In this document: positions 7,399 to 7,428 of the stretch, piece by piece
How the letters are laid out: the number at the start of each line of letters is the position of its first letter
Numbering within the stretch: the stretch's first letter is position 1
From: Desulfatibacillaceae bacterium
GTDB lineage: Bacteria; Desulfobacterota; Desulfobacteria; Desulfobacterales; Desulfatibacillaceae
Assembly (NCBI GenBank): GCA_030018745.1
Contig: JASEHB010000113.1
Location: 1 to 7,428, forward strand
Length of the DNA: 7,428 nt
Direction: 5' to 3'
Translations under genes and position numbers: made by a program
Notes under the pieces: generated by a model
Seen by the model: only the letters and a program-made list of their open reading frames with translations
Told to the model about the DNA's origin: nothing
The model's database searches: none

Positions 7399-7428
7399 TC
7401 AGCGTGATTTGGACAAATCCGATTCACA
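7396..7428. mobile_element. Possible insertion-sequence terminus at the window edge
   Basis: Read inward from the edge on the minus strand this begins TGTGAATCGG and ends in CACGCTGAACC. It carries a 6-bp inverted repeat, GATTTG-TC-CAAATC. A TG...CA terminus with AT-richer sequence stops the reading frame that runs through the adjacent bases. This resembles the terminal repeats of IS elements of the IS21 type as I remember them, but only one end and no transposase or target duplication is visible. It could equally be an ordinary intergenic stretch or a contig end. Confidence 0.25.

Noticed and set aside
1..7428. Frequent short words such as AAAGGC and GCCTTTT across the window
   Set aside because: They occur throughout the coding genes in different frames and look like codon and composition bias of the host, with no regular spacing or placement at intergenic sites.

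Overview
The window reads as one compact, entirely minus-strand gene cluster for making, decorating and exporting a cell-surface glycan. It most likely comes from a Gram-negative bacterium, because the ABC ATPase is of the Wzt type used to export lipid-linked O-polysaccharides across the inner membrane. The fairly GC-rich sequence and the large TMTC-like TPR membrane protein would fit a Desulfobacterota-type (deltaproteobacterial) host. That placement is an impression from gene style, not a proof.

Reading in the direction of transcription (high to low coordinates): (1) 7428-7402 is a short stretch that looks unlike the rest and may be the tip of an insertion sequence or a contig edge. (2) 7398-7204 is the tail of an unrecognised gene that cannot be followed upstream because of an in-frame TGA. 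(3) 7207-5978 and (4) 5981-4941 are two GT4-like (GT-B fold) glycosyltransferases joined by an ATGA overlap. (5) 4897-3554 is a Wzt-like ABC ATPase with a C-terminal carbohydrate-binding domain. (6) 3540-2728 is a PAPS-dependent sulfotransferase. (7) 2741-60 is an 893-residue polytopic protein resembling TMTC/GT-C glycosyltransferases, with about eleven TPR repeats. The last 59 bases hold a weak hairpin and no gene.

The neighbouring genes overlap by 4 to 14 bp or lie 13 to 43 bp apart, with no room for internal promoters, so the cluster is probably one operon whose promoter lies beyond the right edge. A working model (inference) is that the two cytoplasmic glycosyltransferases extend a lipid-linked glycan, the sulfotransferase adds sulfate, and the ATPase recognises the finished chain through its C-terminal domain and powers export. 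The membrane TPR protein would use a polyprenyl-phosphate sugar on the periplasmic side. The partner permease (Wzm) is not in the window.

The most interesting points are the sulfotransferase directly after a cap-sensing type ATPase, the TMTC-like protein in the same operon, and the broken gene and possible mobile-element end at the right edge. Nothing here amounts to a clearly new defence or mobile system. No tRNA, rRNA, CRISPR or riboswitch was seen.
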